Shown here: positions 1 through 6,242 of the stretch, piece after piece | Layout of the letters: each line of letters starts with the position of its first letter | How positions within the stretch are numbered: position 1 is the first letter of the stretch | From: an uncultured Oscillospiraceae bacterium | GTDB taxonomy: Bacteria > Bacillota > Clostridia > Oscillospirales > Acutalibacteraceae | Assembly (NCBI GenBank): GCA_900550315.1 | Contig: URRK01000097.1 | Coordinates: forward strand, 1 to 6,489 | Direction: 5' to 3' | DNA length: 6,489 nt | Translations under genes and position numbers: made by a program | Notes under the pieces: model-generated | What the model was told of the DNA's origin: nothing | Database searches by the model: none | The model's input: the letters and a program-made list of their open reading frames with translations, nothing else

Positions 1-3
1 CCG

Positions 4-19
4 CCTATTTTAAAAACCT
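4..19. repeat. Left arm of a 16-bp inverted repeat pair flanking the regulator gene
   Basis: CCTATTTTAAAAACCT at 4-19 is the exact reverse complement of the sequence at 940-955. It contains the self-complementary core TTTTAAAA. If the regulator gene starts at 39, this arm sits in its promoter region and could be an autoregulatory operator. If the frame really begins further left, the arm is coding. Confidence 0.5.
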
Positions 20-24
20 ATTAT
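19..24 (+). promoter_or_regulatory. Possible -10 box for the ArsR-like gene
   Basis: TATTAT is one mismatch from the sigma-A -10 consensus and lies 14 nt before the ATG at 39, which would give a leader of only about 8 nt. The matching -35 would fall at or beyond the window edge and cannot be checked. The call is invalid if the coding region actually begins further left. Confidence 0.2.
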
Positions 25-38
25 CGGATTTTTCGCCC

Positions 39-932
39 ATGTCGGAAAATTTACGCATTTATTTTGATTTAAGCACCCGAAAGCTAAGCTTTATGACGCA
101 TTATTACCACAACCCGTTTGTGGTGCGCTGCTTTGACGGCGACTACCGGTTTCAGGAGCTGCAGCAGGAAATTTCTAACAGTGATCAGGTTAGCAAAAAT
201 TTAGCCGACTACTATTTTAGAGACGACGCTCCGCGCATTTTTGAAAACGGCAAGGTGAGCTTGGAAAAGCTGAACGAGGTGATGCAGACCGCCGATTTAA
301 GCGACGCCATTAAAAACGGGCTGTTCTCGTTTTACATTAACCCGGAGGAAAGCTTAAACAACCTGCTGTACGAGCTGATTACCAAAAATGTTGAACTGAA
401 CATGAAGTACGAGGAGCAGAAAAAGACCCTGACCCTGCTGGAGCAGAATTTTGATTTGGATTATGTAACCGAAAACTTGAAAAAATGTAAGGATTCCAGC
501 GTGGATATGACGGATTTTGAGAACATTCGGGTATCGTTTGCGCTTTTTTCGAAAAACCTAATTAAGTTTAAGTTTTTAGAAAATACCTGTGAAATTATGC
601 TGGGCCGTGATTACATCGATTGCATGGACTTTTTAATAAAACAAAGCAAAGCCCCGGATTTAGAAAGCTTTGGCTCGGCGGTTTCGGAGCCAAACCGGGT
701 AAAAATTTTAAATTATATTTTAGAATACGGTGAGGTTACAATTCGCGAGGTGGAGCAAAAATTCGGCTTTTCCGGCACCAACACCTACTACAATCTTTCC
801 CTAATGATCAAGTCCGGCATTTTAAAAACTCGCAACCGGGGCCGCATTGTTTTGTACAGCGTAAACACCAATTACTTTACGGCACTGCGCACGGCTTTAT
901 TAAAGTACGCCGAGCCCAAACGGCATTTGTAA
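39..932 (+). CDS. ArsR-like winged-helix regulator with unknown N-terminal domain; possibly 5'-partial
   Basis: Probable DNA-binding transcriptional regulator. About residues 210-285 look like an ArsR-type winged helix-turn-helix: SEPNRVKILNYIL matches the family's first helix, VTIREVEQKFGFSGTNTYYNL the helix-turn-helix with its recognition helix, and GILKTRNRGRIVLYSVN the wing. The first 200 residues (SENLRIYFDLSTRKLSF onward) are mostly helical-looking, and I do not recognise them. They may sense a ligand or mediate dimerisation. No cysteine pair of the metal-sensing ArsR/SmtB kind stands out near the recognition helix. The ATG at 39 has no Shine-Dalgarno sequence, and the frame stays open without a stop to base 3 with no other start codon, so the true start may lie off the left edge. 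Alternatively, the message is nearly leaderless, since TATTAT at 19-24 could be a -10 box. The gene converges on rhaA, so the position does not identify its target. The wHTH call is firm; the role is unknown. Confidence 0.75.
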   Translation: MSENLRIYFDLSTRKLSFMTHYYHNPFVVRCFDGDYRFQELQQEISNSDQVSKNLADYYFRDDAPRIFENGKVSLEKLNEVMQTADLSDAIKNGLFSFYINPEESLNNLLYELITKNVELNMKYEEQKKTLTLLEQNFDLDYVTENLKKCKDSSVDMTDFENIRVSFALFSKNLIKFKFLENTCEIMLGRDYIDCMDFLIKQSKAPDLESFGSAVSEPNRVKILNYILEYGEVTIREVEQKFGFSGTNTYYNLSLMIKSGILKTRNRGRIVLYSVNTNYFTALRTALLKYAEPKRHL

Positions 933-939
933 AATTAAA

Positions 940-955
940 AGGTTTTTAAAATAGG
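940..955. repeat. Right arm of the 16-bp inverted repeat pair flanking the regulator gene
   Basis: AGGTTTTTAAAATAGG begins 8 nt after the regulator's stop codon and matches 4-19 perfectly in inverted orientation. It also takes part in a local imperfect inverted repeat, AAAGGTT at 938-944 against AACCTTT at 957-963. The function is unknown. A paired binding site or a remnant of a small inserted unit are both possible. Confidence 0.5.
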
Positions 956-977
956 TAACCTTTAAAAACGGCGCAAA

Positions 978-1018
978 AAAAGCAGCTGCAAAGGCTTAAA
1001 GCTTTTGCAGCTGCTTTT
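978..1018. terminator. Bidirectional intrinsic terminator between convergent genes
   Basis: The arms 978-995 and 1001-1018 pair over 18 positions (AAAAGCAGCTGCAAA against its complement, one G-U pair, then GC/GC) around the 5-nt loop TTAAA. The + strand transcript ends in a T-rich run (TTTTATTCTT), and the - strand transcript leaves the stem into TTTTTT before GCGC. It lies between the ends of the regulator (932) and rhaA (1040), as expected for a shared terminator of converging transcripts. Confidence 0.9.
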
Positions 1019-1039
1019 ATTCTTACAAAAAATTTGGGC

Positions 1040-2293
1040 TTACCCGCGTTTTGCTAAAACCTCTTTTTCGTAGCGGCGCACCTCGGCCAGCCAGTTGGCC
1101 TGAACCGGAACATTATTTTTAAAGCAAAAATAATCCCACACGGCGCCAAAGGGGTAGGTTTTATACTCCTCGGTCAAGGCAAGGCGGGCAGTGTAGTCGC
1201 CCTCTAACTCAATTTTTTTCAAAGCCTCGGTTGGCTCTAACATGGCGCGGAGCAACGCCTTTTGCATATTTCTGGTGCCAATAACCCAAGCGGCAATGCG
1301 GTTAATGCTGGCGTCAAAAAAGTCTAACCCAATGTAGGTGCGGTCAATCAGCCCGGTGCGAACCAAAGACTGTGCAATGGCCAGCAGCTCATCGTCCATA
1401 ATCACTACATGGTCACTGTCCCACCGAACGGGGCGGCTTACATGCAGCAGCAAACGGTCGGTAAACAATAAAGTAGAGGGGATTTTGTCGGAGATCACCT
1501 CGGTGGGGTGAAAATGCCCGGCGTCTAAGCAATACATTTTACGGCGAGATACGGCGTAGCCCAGGCAAAATTCGTTAGAGCCTACGGTGTAGCTTTCGGC
1601 CCCAATACCAAACACCTTGCTTTCTAAGGCGTCACGGGTATTTTTCTCGTCGTACTGGTCGGCAAAAACCTCGTCCAGCGCCGTCATCATGCGGTAGCGC
1701 GGCGCCTCGCGGTCTATTGGAATATCTTTATATCCGTCGGGGAACCAGAAGTTGGTTACCGCGGTTTCGCCCAGCTGCTCGCCAAAATAGTTGGCAATTT
1801 TACGGCTTTGCTTGCAGTGTCGGATCCAAAAATCGCGCACGGCCTTATCGGCGCTGCTAATGGTAAATCCGGAATCGGCCATGGGGTGGCTAAAGCAGGT
1901 TGGGTTAAAATCCAACCCCGTTTTTTGCTCCTTGGCCCACTGCACCCAAGATTCAAAATGGTGCGGCTCTAAGGCGTCTAAATCCACCTTTTCGGCGGTG
2001 TCGGCGTAAATGGCGTGCAAATTTAATTTTTGCCGGCCCGGAATTAAAGACATAGCCTTGTTAATATCGGCCCGCAGCTCCTCGGCGGTGTTGGCCTTGC
2101 CGGGGTAATTGCCGGTTGTTTGAATACCGCCGCTCAGGGCAATATCCTTAAACAAAAAGCCGCCAACATCGTCCCCTTGCCAGCAGTGCATAGAAATAAC
2201 CGCTTTTTGCAGCTGCTCTAACACAGCGTCGGTATCTACCCCAATGGCGGCGTACTGTTCTTTGGCTAATTCGTAAGCTTTTTCAATATTCAT
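1040..2293 (-). CDS. rhaA: L-rhamnose isomerase
   Basis: Cytoplasmic metal-dependent isomerase (EC 5.3.1.14) converting L-rhamnose to L-rhamnulose, the first step of rhamnose catabolism ahead of RhaB kinase and RhaD aldolase. At 417 residues it has the normal family length (E. coli RhaA is about 419). The whole chain matches the family: SMHCWQGDDVGGF (34-46), GLDFNPTCFSHP (126-137), GAESYTVGSNEF (231-242), LDAGHFHPTEV (256-266), LLLHVSRPVRWDSDHV (281-296) and IGLDFFDASINRIAAWVIGT (321-340). The expected metal and substrate residues are present in these blocks: Glu233, Asp257, His260, His284, Asp292, Asp294 and Asp324. The ATG start is supported by a strong ribosome binding site 7 nt upstream and its own promoter. 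No rhaB, rhaD or transporter gene lies within the window, so the rest of the pathway must be elsewhere. The reading frame is intact. Confidence 0.97.
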   Translation of the reverse strand: MNIEKAYELAKEQYAAIGVDTDAVLEQLQKAVISMHCWQGDDVGGFLFKDIALSGGIQTTGNYPGKANTAEELRADINKAMSLIPGRQKLNLHAIYADTAEKVDLDALEPHHFESWVQWAKEQKTGLDFNPTCFSHPMADSGFTISSADKAVRDFWIRHCKQSRKIANYFGEQLGETAVTNFWFPDGYKDIPIDREAPRYRMMTALDEVFADQYDEKNTRDALESKVFGIGAESYTVGSNEFCLGYAVSRRKMYCLDAGHFHPTEVISDKIPSTLLFTDRLLLHVSRPVRWDSDHVVIMDDELLAIAQSLVRTGLIDRTYIGLDFFDASINRIAAWVIGTRNMQKALLRAMLEPTEALKKIELEGDYTARLALTEEYKTYPFGAVWDYFCFKNNVPVQANWLAEVRRYEKEVLAKRG

Positions 2294-2300
2294 TTTTTAA

Positions 2301-2312
2301 CTTCCCCTTCCT
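2301..2312 (-). promoter_or_regulatory. rhaA ribosome binding site
   Basis: The - strand reads AGGAAGGGGAAG, with the last G 7 nt from the rhaA ATG. This purine-rich stretch fixes the start at 2293. Confidence 0.8.
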
Positions 2313-2345
2313 GTGTAAAATATTGCAAGAATATTATAACACAGG
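2310..2345. promoter_or_regulatory. Second inverted repeat spanning the rhaA -10 and start point
   Basis: CCTGTGT at 2310-2316 and ACACAGG at 2339-2345 are perfect 7-bp inverted arms separated by 22 bp. The interval covers the -10 box, the predicted transcription start and the beginning of the leader. It could be a wide-spaced regulator site. Chance occurrence cannot be excluded from one copy. Confidence 0.3.
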
Positions 2346-2361
2346 CCGGCGCAATTGTCTA
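2333..2361 (-). promoter_or_regulatory. Sigma-A type promoter of rhaA
   Basis: On the - strand a TAGACA -35 box (2361-2356) is followed by a 17-bp spacer and a perfect TATAAT -10 box (2338-2333). The predicted transcription start is near 2326, giving a leader of about 33 nt before the rhaA ATG. Five of six and six of six consensus matches with optimal spacing make this the most convincing promoter in the window. Confidence 0.8.
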
Positions 2362-2371
2362 TCCCACAATT
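2353..2371. promoter_or_regulatory. Candidate operator overlapping the rhaA -35 box
   Basis: The - strand reads AATTGTGGGATAGACAATT: perfect 6-bp half sites AATTGT and ACAATT around a 7-nt centre, covering the -35 hexamer. The half sites resemble those of lac-type operators, but the spacing differs and the binding protein is unknown. It is not a good terminator for the upstream operon, because the stem is short and the - strand continues GCGCCGG without a U-run. Confidence 0.45.
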
Positions 2372-2398
2372 TTACCTGTTTTATTCCCGCTTTTTAAT

Positions 2399-3550
2399 TT
2401 ACACCCGGCGCCCGCCGGCAGCCAACCGTTTTACCGTAAAAAGCAGCTGCTCAACCTCCCGCGCGGTGTTAAACCCGGCCGGGCTTACCCGTACGGTGCC
2501 AACCTCCAGCGTGCCAAGCCGTTTGTGCGCGCTGGGGGCGCAATGTAGTCCGCCGCGCACGCAAATGCCAGCGTTATTCAGCGCGGCGGCAACATCGTTA
2601 GAATTTTTGCCGCGCAGGTTAAAGCTTAGCACCGGAGTGTAAAACCCTGCCGTAGGCGGCGGGGTATAAAGCTGTACCCCGCCCATTTGCGAAAGGCCGG
2701 CGTAAAGCTGCTGCAAAAGCTTTAGCTCGTGGCTGTACAGGCGATCGGGCCCCACCTGCTGCACATATCCCAGTCCGGCGCCAACCCCGGCAATACCGGG
2801 CAAATTAACCGTGCCCGGCTCCAGCCGCTCGGGCAGCTCTAACGGCTGCGTTGGCATGGCCGAGGCAACGCCGGTTCCCCCCTCTAAAATAGTGAACGGC
2901 GGCGGCTGGCGCGCAATTAATACCCCAACGCCCATTGGGGCGTACAGGCCTTTATGCGGGGCAATGCAAAGGTAATCTATTTGCATTTGCTGCATATTAA
3001 TAGGCAAAATGCCGGCCGTTTGAGCCGCGTCGACTACAAAAATAATGTTGTTTTTGTGGCAAAGCGCCCCCAGTTTTGCAACAGGCAAAACCTCGCCCGT
3101 TACATTGGAGGAATGGGTGCAGGCAATTAAGCGGGTGTTAGGGCGCAGCAAATGCTCAAAGGCGCGCAGCGTAGCTTCGCTGTCGCCGAAAATTACCTCG
3201 GCCACCTCAACCTCTACGCCCATTTTTTGCAAAGCGTAGGCCGGTCGGGTTACGGCGTTGTGCTCTAAGGAGGAAAGAATACAGTGGTCGCCCTTTTTTA
3301 AATTTCCCTTTAACGCCATGTTCAGCGCCGCCGTACAGCTCGAGGTAAAAACAACCCTGTCCTCCCCCGGGGCGGCAAAAAATTCGGCAACCTTTTTGCG
3401 GGTTTCGTAAACCATCTCCCCCGCCCGTACCGAGGCCGCGTGCCCGCCCCTGCCCGGGTTTGCCGAATAAAGCTGCAAGGCGCGTTCTACCGCGCGAATT
3501 ACCTGCGGCGGCTTTTTTCCGGTTGTGGCAGCGTTATCTAAATAAATCAC
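2399..3550 (-). CDS. Cysteine desulfurase family protein (NifS/SufS-like, EF2568 type)
   Basis: PLP-dependent class V aminotransferase-fold enzyme expected to take sulfur from cysteine (or selenium from selenocysteine) as an enzyme persulfide. The MIYLDNAATT opening and overall pattern fit the subfamily modelled by TIGR01977 (EF2568 type) rather than housekeeping IscS. Numbered from the GTG at 3550 (383 residues), visible sites are SSLEHNAV with the PLP-stacking His97, VVDAAQTAG with Asp174 and Gln177, APHKGLYAPMG with the Schiff-base Lys200, and RGGLHCAPSAHKRLGT with catalytic Cys337. I chose GTG 3550 over GTG 3559 because AGGTGA at 3561-3556 sits 5 nt before it, and the family usually starts MIYLDNAA. 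It is the last gene of the feo operon, 38 nt after the DUF3343 gene. Substrate preference (S or Se) cannot be read from sequence. Confidence 0.92.
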   Translation of the reverse strand: MIYLDNAATTGKKPPQVIRAVERALQLYSANPGRGGHAASVRAGEMVYETRKKVAEFFAAPGEDRVVFTSSCTAALNMALKGNLKKGDHCILSSLEHNAVTRPAYALQKMGVEVEVAEVIFGDSEATLRAFEHLLRPNTRLIACTHSSNVTGEVLPVAKLGALCHKNNIIFVVDAAQTAGILPINMQQMQIDYLCIAPHKGLYAPMGVGVLIARQPPPFTILEGGTGVASAMPTQPLELPERLEPGTVNLPGIAGVGAGLGYVQQVGPDRLYSHELKLLQQLYAGLSQMGGVQLYTPPPTAGFYTPVLSFNLRGKNSNDVAAALNNAGICVRGGLHCAPSAHKRLGTLEVGTVRVSPAGFNTAREVEQLLFTVKRLAAGGRRV

Positions 3551-3555
3551 TTTTC

Positions 3556-3561
3556 TCACCT
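3556..3561 (-). promoter_or_regulatory. Ribosome binding site deciding the desulfurase start
   Basis: AGGTGA on the - strand lies 5 nt upstream of the GTG at 3550. The upstream GTG at 3559 is inside this site and has only a GGG about 3 nt before it, so 3550 is the better start. Confidence 0.6.
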
Positions 3562-3588
3562 ACCCTTTTTGGTTTTATTAAAGCACGC

Positions 3589-3807
3589 CTACTGGGGCAA
3601 AACACGCAAATAGCGCACACCGTTTTCCTCCAGCAGCCGCACTATTTTTTCGCGGTCGCCGCGCGCAGTAATGCCGTAACCGCAGCCAAACCCTTTAATA
3701 TCCCCCGAAAGGCGTTTCAGCTCCGCCGAAAACCCGCCCCGGCGCAAAACATCCCGCCCTTTCATGGCGTAGGTTATGGTTCCGGTCGCAATAAAAAATT
3801 GTTCCAT
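3589..3807 (-). CDS. DUF3343 small protein, putative Se/S carrier
   Basis: Protein of 72 residues starting MEQFFIATGTITYAMKGRD. It resembles the DUF3343 family (Pfam PF11823, putative Se/S carrier protein-like): a short beta-alpha-beta opening, then a glycine/cysteine turn GFGCGYGI at about 39-46, and a closing helix and strand (REKIVRLLEENGVRYLRVL). Cys42 is the only cysteine and would be the carrier residue. Members often lie next to EF2568-type cysteine desulfurases, as here, which supports a role receiving sulfur or selenium from that enzyme; the transfer itself is inferred. The ATG at 3807 is preferred to an upstream TTG at 3831, which overlaps the end of feoB. An AAAGG motif lies 11 nt before the ATG. 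The gene begins 16 nt after the feoB stop codon, so it is co-transcribed. Confidence 0.8.
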   Translation of the reverse strand: MEQFFIATGTITYAMKGRDVLRRGGFSAELKRLSGDIKGFGCGYGITARGDREKIVRLLEENGVRYLRVLPQ

Positions 3808-3823
3808 CTTTCTACCGGCCTTT

Positions 3824-5947
3824 CTAAACAAACAGTTTAAATACCAGGTTAATGGTAAAGCACAGCAACATTCCCGTTGCGGTTGGCAGCAAAAAGGCCA
3901 CCGCGGCCCACTTTAGGCTACCGGTTTCTTTTTTAATGGTTAGCAGTGTGGTAGAGCAAGGCCAGTGCAGCAGCATAAACACCGTGGTGCAAAGGGCGGT
4001 AACCACCGTCCAGTTGTTTTGCACAAACAGCGCTTTTAGCGCTGCAAGGCTGGCGTACTCGGCCAAAGTTCCCTGCTGCAAATAAATCATCATAATTAAA
4101 GGAATAACAATTTCGTTTGCCGGAAAGCCTAAAATAAACCCCAGCAAAATGGCGCCGTCTAAGCCCAGTAATTGCCCAAACGGGTCTAAAAAGCTGCGGC
4201 AGTAGGCAAGCAGGCTGGCACCGCCCACCCGCACATTAGCCAGCAGCCAAATGATCAGCCCGGCCGGCGCGGCCACTGCCACGGCGCGCCCCAGCACAAA
4301 TACTGTTCGGTCCAGCACCGAGCGCACAATAATGCTGCCCAGTTTGGGCCGGCGGTAAGGCGGCAGCTCTAATAAAAACGAGGAGGGCTGCCCCTTTAAC
4401 AGCGTAACCGAAAGCAGCTTAGAATAAAGCAGCGTTAGCCCAAGGCCAACCAAAATTATCGCCGTTAGCACCAAGGCCGAAACCAGCCCGCTAAACCCGC
4501 CGCTTACCGTAAAAAACATTGTTATTAAGGCAATTAAAGCAGGAAAACGGCCGTTGCAGGGCACAAAGCTGTTGGTTAAAACCGCAATTAGCCGCTCCCG
4601 CGGGGAATCTATAATACGGCAGCCGGTAACGCCGGCAGCGTTGCAGCCAAAGCCCATGCAGGTAGTTAGCGCCTGTTTTCCGCAGGCGGCACAGCGCGAA
4701 AAAACACCGTCTAAATTAAAGGCAATACGCGGCAGGTAGCCAACATCCTCCAGCAGCGTAAATAAGGGAAAGAAAATTGCCATAGGCGGCAGCATAACCG
4801 AAATGATCCAGGTTACCGTGCGGTACACGCCGCCAATAAGCAAATTGCTAAGCCAAAGCGGCGCCCCTAGCGCGCCGGCAAAGCCGGTTAACCAAACCTC
4901 TATTTTAGTAAACAGCTGCCACAGCAGGTTTGAGGGGTAATTGGCCCCGGTAATTGTAAGCCAAAGCACCAGCAAAAGCAACAGCGCCATGCAAACCCCG
5001 CCGGTAAAACGCCCGGTTAAAAAGCGGTCTAACCGATTTGTTCGTTTGTCGCGCGGTGTTTCGGTCCGGCCAATTACGCTGCCGTCACACAGCTCCTCCG
5101 CCGTTAGCACCGGCGCCGAAGCTATGTATTTTTGCAGTTGGCATTTTGTGCAGCCCTGCTCTTGCAGCTTGTTTAAGGTGTTTAAAACCGCGGCCTGCGT
5201 TTTGCCCTTAAAGCAATCTGCCCCGCCGTTTTGCTTTAAGCTTTCTAACATTAATGGGTCTTGCTCTAACAGCTTTAGGGCTAAAAATCGCCCGGGCAAA
5301 AGGCTTGGCAACGGAAGCTTTTGCAGCTGTGTTACTGCCTGCTCTACCATTTTGGGGTACGGCACCTTAAAGCCGGGGCTTTCGGGCGCCGCTACTGTTT
5401 TTTCAACTGCCGCAACAAGTTCTTTAATTCCGCGGCCGGTTTTGGCAACCGTGCCAACCACCGGCACCCCCAGCTTTTTAGAGAGCGCCTTTAACCGCAC
5501 CGTAACGCCCCGCTTTTTTGCTTCGTCTAACAAATTAACGCACACCACAACCTTGCTGCTAATTTCCAACACCTGCAGCACCAGGTTTAAATTGCGCTCC
5601 AGGCAGGCTGCGTCACAAACAACTACCACGGCGTCCGGCCGGCCAAAGCAAAGGTAGTCCCGCGCTACGGCCTCCTCGCGCGAGGCGCAAAGCAGCGAGT
5701 AGGTGCCGGGCAGATCTACCAAAACCAAATCGCCGTTTTCTTTACACCGACCCACCGCGTTGCAAACGGTTTTGCCGGCCCAGTTCCCGGTGTGCTGGTT
5801 CATGCCGGTCAACCGGTTAAATAATGTGCTTTTGCCAACATTAGGGTTGCCGGCAAAGGCAATCATTTTATCGCTAGGGCACAGCCGCTCCCCTTTAAAT
5901 TCGTGCAAAGCGGCTCCGGTGCCAACCGAGTCAGCCGTTAAGCCCAT
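3824..5947 (-). CDS. feoB: Ferrous iron transport protein B (GTPase-coupled Fe(II) permease)
   Basis: Inner-membrane Fe(II) importer with an N-terminal G domain. From ATG 5947 it has 707 residues, within the family range. G-domain motifs are G1 GNPNVGKS (33-40), switch HTGNWAGKTV (52-61), G3 DLPG (78-81), G4 NLLD (138-141) and a G5-like VAKTGRG (167-173). A helical spacer follows to about 300, then hydrophobic segments from about 315 to 707 with the two gate regions: GFGCNAAGVTGC (432-443), FVPCNGRFPALI (461-472), ELPPYRRPKLG (527-537) and NEIVIPL (611-617). Cysteines are unusually dense at 419, 422, 430, 435, 443 and 464, with a CTKC motif at 266-269. Start choice: MGLTADSVGTGA resembles clostridial FeoB openings. 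ATG 5953 is 6 nt upstream and ATG 5866 would trim the leader. The start overlaps feoA by 17 nt, indicating translational coupling. No feoC is present. Confidence 0.96.
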   Translation of the reverse strand: MGLTADSVGTGAALHEFKGERLCPSDKMIAFAGNPNVGKSTLFNRLTGMNQHTGNWAGKTVCNAVGRCKENGDLVLVDLPGTYSLLCASREEAVARDYLCFGRPDAVVVVCDAACLERNLNLVLQVLEISSKVVVCVNLLDEAKKRGVTVRLKALSKKLGVPVVGTVAKTGRGIKELVAAVEKTVAAPESPGFKVPYPKMVEQAVTQLQKLPLPSLLPGRFLALKLLEQDPLMLESLKQNGGADCFKGKTQAAVLNTLNKLQEQGCTKCQLQKYIASAPVLTAEELCDGSVIGRTETPRDKRTNRLDRFLTGRFTGGVCMALLLLLVLWLTITGANYPSNLLWQLFTKIEVWLTGFAGALGAPLWLSNLLIGGVYRTVTWIISVMLPPMAIFFPLFTLLEDVGYLPRIAFNLDGVFSRCAACGKQALTTCMGFGCNAAGVTGCRIIDSPRERLIAVLTNSFVPCNGRFPALIALITMFFTVSGGFSGLVSALVLTAIILVGLGLTLLYSKLLSVTLLKGQPSSFLLELPPYRRPKLGSIIVRSVLDRTVFVLGRAVAVAAPAGLIIWLLANVRVGGASLLAYCRSFLDPFGQLLGLDGAILLGFILGFPANEIVIPLIMMIYLQQGTLAEYASLAALKALFVQNNWTVVTALCTTVFMLLHWPCSTTLLTIKKETGSLKWAAVAFLLPTATGMLLCFTINLVFKLFV

Positions 5948-6197
5948 GCTCATCGCCTGCCGTTTCCAAGGGGGCGCAAACGGTAATGTTTTTGCTGTCG
6001 GCCCGGCGCAGCGCAATTAATGCACCGCGAATTTTAAAGGCCGAAATACCGCCGCTTTGCCGCTGCAGCTCGCAGGTTACCAGGGTGCCCTCTATTAAAC
6101 CAATATCCCGCAGGCGCCGCTGCAAAACGCCGGCCTGCTTTAAGCCCGTAACCCTGCCGCGCTGCCCGGGTTTTAATTCTGCTAAAGTTTTTACCAA
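5931..6197 (-). CDS. feoA: Ferrous iron transport protein A
   Basis: Small cytoplasmic SH3-like protein that works with FeoB in Fe(II) uptake. From the chosen start it has 88 residues. The body LAELKPGQRGRVTGL, then RRLRDIGLIEGTLVTC and IRGALIALRRADSKNITV, follows the FeoA pattern with its conserved GxRG-like turn and the LxDxGL(x)xG block. There is no ATG. TTG at 6197 is preceded by GGCGGTG with 6-nt spacing, and the resulting MVKTLAELKPGQ fits family openings, so I chose it. GTG at 6206 in the same frame (91 residues) is the alternative, but it lies within that ribosome binding site. The 3' end overlaps feoB by 17 nt. It is the first gene of the four-gene operon. Confidence 0.93.
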   Translation of the reverse strand: MVKTLAELKPGQRGRVTGLKQAGVLQRRLRDIGLIEGTLVTCELQRQSGGISAFKIRGALIALRRADSKNITVCAPLETAGDEHGLNG

Positions 6198-6203
6198 ATT
6201 TAC

Positions 6204-6210
6204 CACCGCC
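6204..6210 (-). promoter_or_regulatory. Ribosome binding site deciding the feoA start
   Basis: GGCGGTG on the - strand, one mismatch from GGAGGTG, is 6 nt before the TTG at 6197. The weak start codon with a moderate site suggests modest initiation. If GTG 6206 is used instead, no good site is visible. Confidence 0.45.
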
Positions 6211-6242
6211 CGTCTAACCGCCGTACCCCAAACCGGCCTTGT

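Noticed and set aside
1756..2009. Short frames inside rhaA on both strands
   Set aside because: The RhaA reading frame is intact and conserved across this stretch, so the others are shadows.
2206..2220. TTTTGCAGCTGCTCT in rhaA, echoing the terminator stem at 978-1018
   Set aside because: It is simply the codons for a Glu-Gln-Leu-Gln-Lys stretch of RhaA. The shared GCAGCTGC is short and probably coincidental.
3460..3840. 126-codon + strand frame across the start of the desulfurase and the DUF3343 gene
   Set aside because: It is antisense to two genes with family support and has no recognisable domain.
4941..5657. Long open frame on the + strand (238 codons)
   Set aside because: It lies wholly antisense to feoB, is rich in Ser, Thr and Arg in the way of frame shadows, and matches no family. 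feoB is certain.
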